Shown in pieces: positions 60,621-64,000 of a DNA stretch of 64,000 nt (position 1 is its first letter; the number at the start of each line of letters is the position of its first letter). The position numbers and the translations under genes are program-made. The DNA is from Epiperipatus broadwayi (taxonomy: Eukaryota > Onychophora > Udeonychophora > Euonychophora > Peripatidae): positions 2,668,001-2,732,000 of the forward strand of contig JAQFVV010000013.1 in assembly GCA_028023455.1 (NCBI GenBank), written 5' to 3'. The notes below the pieces were generated by a model. The model was not told the origin of the DNA. It saw nothing but the letters and a program-made list of their open reading frames with translations, and ran no database searches.

Positions 60621-63600
60621 GACAAATGGTGCACAAACATCTTTAAAAAATCTGCATTAATCTTTAAAAAAATCAAATCTAAGATGACCTAAAATTGATA
60701 GATTTAAAATACAAATAAGAAATGTGGACTTAATCAGTGAAGTATTGAATAGCTTCACGCTCGCAGATCTAACCGCTTCAGCTTCACCTATTTAAATAGA
60801 AAGTAGGTTGAAGTAAAGAAGGGTTCCCCTCTTTTCTTCCATAGCATAAGCTTGTGGTTAAACACCTGTAGAGATCCCTACTATCGCATTTTACATGCAT
60901 ATTCTTCAGGTTACAGCCTCGGTAAATATTAATATGAATTATGCTATATGCCAAAAGATTATAACTTATAAAATATGAATGTTAAAAAATAATGATGGCG
61001 CAAAGACCGATTGCTAGTTTATCAAGCATTTTTGGTAATAAACAATTTTCATAATTATAAAAAATGTAATCATGTGAAGAAAAAAGTAAAATGCTATTTC
61101 ACAAATATTTGAAATTAAATTTAAGCAATAATTATATTTTCATACAGTTGTACATATGGAAGCATGTGGGAAAAAAAGGCACGCAAACACCTTAAATTTA
61201 TGTTATCTAAATTTACATCAATCTTTAAAAAAAAAAAAATTTAACAACTGCTTGCATTTCATAAAAAAAGAATATTTACTTACGAATATTATTAAGTCTG
61301 AATTTCAAAATACTGAAATATTAAAACTTCTACTTACCAGAAATTTTTGCTTTGTCCCATGTAGATACTGTTCGAAGTTCGTCTCCTAACATTGTAATAA
61401 ATTTATGCTTGATTGCGTGAGATTCACATGGGCTCTAGAAATCGATAATTTGCATCGATACATCTTACTCTTGAAATCAATACAAATCTAGTTATTTACA
61501 TGCAAGTAACGCTTACTATCAACAAATGATCACGAAAACATGTTTAAAAAAATAAATACATTTTATTGTTGATAATATAAAATATTGAAGTAGTTAATTG
61601 TCTGAAGTTAAGAATATTAATATTACAAATAAAAAAATTAATAAATCAGATTTATCTCTTGGGCTACACTTAATTTGATTCCTTCATTTTCTTAAAATTC
61701 TTCAGGTTTTTAAAAACTGCTGCTTTTCTTTTATCTCTGATTTAAAATAATGCTTTGACATGATAATTATCAAGGGAAAAGTCCATGTCGAAATATATAC
61801 CTAGAAAATAAAAAGAATAGTAACATAGATAAATAAAAATTTGTTGATTATTTCAAATGTAAAAGTTATTTACTTTTAAATAAGTTAAACACTAATGTTT
61901 TCACTGTCAGTAGCGGCTTTTAGAAATTTAATGAATCTCCCTCATTTTGATGCTTTTTGTCCACCCGCATGCAAATAGAATCAAAATGCGATTGTAATTT
62001 TAGAAACCTAAAGAATTTTAATGTAAATAATTTTAAGTAACTTTTGAAATGGTATTATTTAGTCATCATCTCATTTCACCTACTATTTCACATAATAGTA
62101 TCTTTTCCCCAATTCAAACCCTCCAAGTCTGTATATATTAACTTAAATTGCTCATAAATAAGGTATAATAAAGAGTATGTGCATTTATATAGGTATATTG
62201 CACATTAATTGTAATAACTATATGTGTATGTTTAAAATATGTATATTAAAATATAAATTTAAAATGTGTAATTAAAATAAGTAGGTAGACACTGTTATAT
62301 GTGTGAAAGCACCTATATATATATATATATATATATACATTCAAGGAATTGAAATTTATATGCGAATGCAAGAAAATTTAGTTTTTAAAACTTATAATTT
62401 ATAAATATATTAAATGAAGAATTGTAATGCTTCTTAAATATATTGCATTACAGCCTATTTCGCATGTATATGTAGGTGCTTCCACACATATAACAGTCTT
62501 ATTACGATTAATGTGCACTGTACCTATATAAATGCAAATACTCTTTATTTTATCCTATTTATGATCAATTTAAGTTAATATATGAGGACTTGGAGGGTTT
62601 GAACTGGGGAAAAGATACTATTATGTAAAATAGTAGGTGAAACGGGGTAATGACTAAATAATACCATTTTAAAGGTTACTTAAAATTATTTACATTAAAA
62701 TTCTTTAGGTTTTTAAAATTACAATTGCATTTAGATTAAATTTGTTTGCGAATAGACAAAAAGCATTAAAATCAGAGATTCATTTATTAAAGTTCTAAAA
62801 GCTGCTAAAGATACTTACTGATGGTGAAAACGTTAGTGTTTAACTTATTTAAAAGTAAATAACTTTTATATTTGAAATAATCAACAAATTTTTATTTATT
62901 TATTTCACTACTTTTTTATTTTCTAGCATATGTATTTCGATGTAAATTTTTCCTTTGATAATTATCATTTCAAAGCGTTATTTTAAATCGGAGATAAAAG
63001 AAAAGCAGCAGTTTTTAAAAACCTGAAGAATTTTAAGGAAATGAAGAAATCAAATTAAGTGTAGCCCAAGAGATAAATCTGATTTATTATTTTTTTATTT
63101 GTTATATTAATATTCTTAACTTCAGATAATTAACTACTTCAGTATTTTATATTATCAACAATAAAATGTATTTATTTTCTTTAAACATGTTTCCATGTTC
63201 ATTTGTTGATGATAAAAGTCACTTGCTTGTAAATAACTAGATTTGTATCGATTTCAAGAGTAAGATGTATTGATGCAAATTATCAATTTCTAGAATCCGT
63301 GTGAATTTCACGCGATCAAGCATAGATTCTATTGCAACGTTAGGAGACAAACGTCGAACAGTATCTATGTGGGACAAAGCAAAAATTTCTGGTAAGTAAA
63401 AGTTTTAATATTTCAGTATTTTGAAATTCAGACTTTTAATAATATTCGTAAGTAAATATTCTTTTTTTTTTTATTAAGTGCAAGCAGTTGTTAAATTTTA
63501 TTTTTTTAAAGACTGATGTAAATTTAGATAACGCGAATTTAAGATGTTTGCGAGCCTTTTTTTTTCCACATGGGGTACAACTGTATGAAAATATAATTAT

Positions 63601-64000
63601 TGTTTAAATTTAATTTCAAATATTTGCGAAACAGCATTTTATTTTTTTATTCACTTGATTACATTTTTTATAACTATGAAAATTGTTTTTTTTTATTACC
63701 AAAAATGCTTGATAAACTAGGAAACTTAAATTTAAACTAGCAATCGGTTTTTGCATCGTCATTATTTTTGACATTTGTATTTTATAAGTTATAATCTATT
63801 GGCATATAGCATAATTCATATTTTAAATCTATCAACTTTAGATCATCTTTTTGATTATCATGAGTAAATGGTTTAATAAACCAGTAAACTTAAATTTGAT
63901 TTTTTTAAAGGTTGATGTATCATGAGCAAATTGTTTAATAAACAAGTAAACTTAAATTTGATTTTTTTAAAGATTTATGATGTTTGTGCACCATTTGTCA
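60621..64000. repeat. Large palindrome, arms about 1.7 kb, open at the window edge
   Basis: TGACAAATGGTGC at 60621 corresponds to the last bases of the window (GCACCATTTGTCA), and the two arms pair inwards with short interruptions to AGGTGCTTTC/AAGCACCT around 62312 and 62473. The spacer is 62320-62472. Arms share many blocks, for example near 61376 with 63360, 61675 with 63067 and 62100 with 62620. The left arm alone also carries the insertion at 60719-60925, and 60437-60640 repeats directly at 61008-61190. No coding frame is conserved between arms. It may be a foldback transposon or a head-to-head duplication. Confidence 0.8.
60719..60925 (+). repeat. Short dispersed repeat inserted in one palindrome arm
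   Basis: About 207 bp, richer in GC, present in the left arm and absent at the matching place in the right arm (about 63830). Its segment CTTTTCTTCC, AAGCTTGTGGTTAAAC, GATCCCTAC also lies at 25420-25340 on the minus strand. It looks SINE-like, but I do not see convincing pol III boxes. Confidence 0.5.

Overview
This is about 64 kb of very AT-rich, gene-poor nuclear DNA from a eukaryote, most likely an invertebrate metazoan. The evidence is the mix of an RTE LINE, an APE-type LINE with a gag-like ORF1, Penelope-like elements (PLEs) with GIY-YIG endonucleases, LTR elements and long runs of simple AT sequence. I cannot name the species. I recognise no host protein-coding gene; nearly every coding signal belongs to a transposable element, and most are broken.

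The most interesting content is a set of short interspersed elements that carry type I hammerhead self-cleaving ribozymes, in other words retrozyme-like elements. Family 1 has copies at 31-316, in a compound at 4015-5200, and at 39519-39879. Its copy at 39673-39731 has an intact CUGAUGA/GAAA core, a stem II hairpin, a tiny stem III and a stem I with an internal loop. Family 2 has copies at 6218-7104 (two, in inverted orientation) and 7690-8097. A third, weaker group joins a tRNA-like A-box/B-box to a hammerhead-like motif; it directly follows a PLE endonuclease at 57563-57745 and occurs again, inverted, at 5211-5395. Families 1 and 2 share an architecture: an inverted copy of the 3' region lies at the 5' end, and 10-13 bp target-site duplications flank the insertions, two of them T-rich. 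A truncated PLE at 41485-42773 also has inverted ends. This suggests PLE-type mobilisation.

Layout. 1-9137: hammerhead elements and a PLE fragment in AT-rich DNA. 9840-9920: tRNA-like sequence. 12500-14690: 5'-truncated RTE LINE with one long open frame; an inverted, broken relative lies at 15917-16728. 18410-22560: decayed LINE pieces on both strands. 22747-23972: terminal-inverted-repeat element filled with a degenerate tandem array. 26875-40918: a minus-strand LTR retroelement with about 2.7 kb LTRs and only a broken gag. Its left LTR is interrupted by a second, plus-strand gag-only LTR element (29042-34827), and its right LTR by a family 1 hammerhead element (39519-39879). In each case the sister LTR preserves the empty site. 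41485-42773: PLE remnant. 46705-47273: element with inverted ends and a TATA/Inr promoter. 49110-54861: near full-length but heavily mutated LINE. 56650-57745: PLE 3' end with tRNA-like and hammerhead-like sequence. 59985-64000: tandem repeats, then a palindrome of at least 3.4 kb that runs off the window.

The elements work together only as a parasitic community. The LINEs, PLEs and LTR elements supply or once supplied the reverse transcriptases, and the hammerhead elements encode no protein and probably borrowed one. Everything here comes from reading the sequence; no database search or structure prediction was run.
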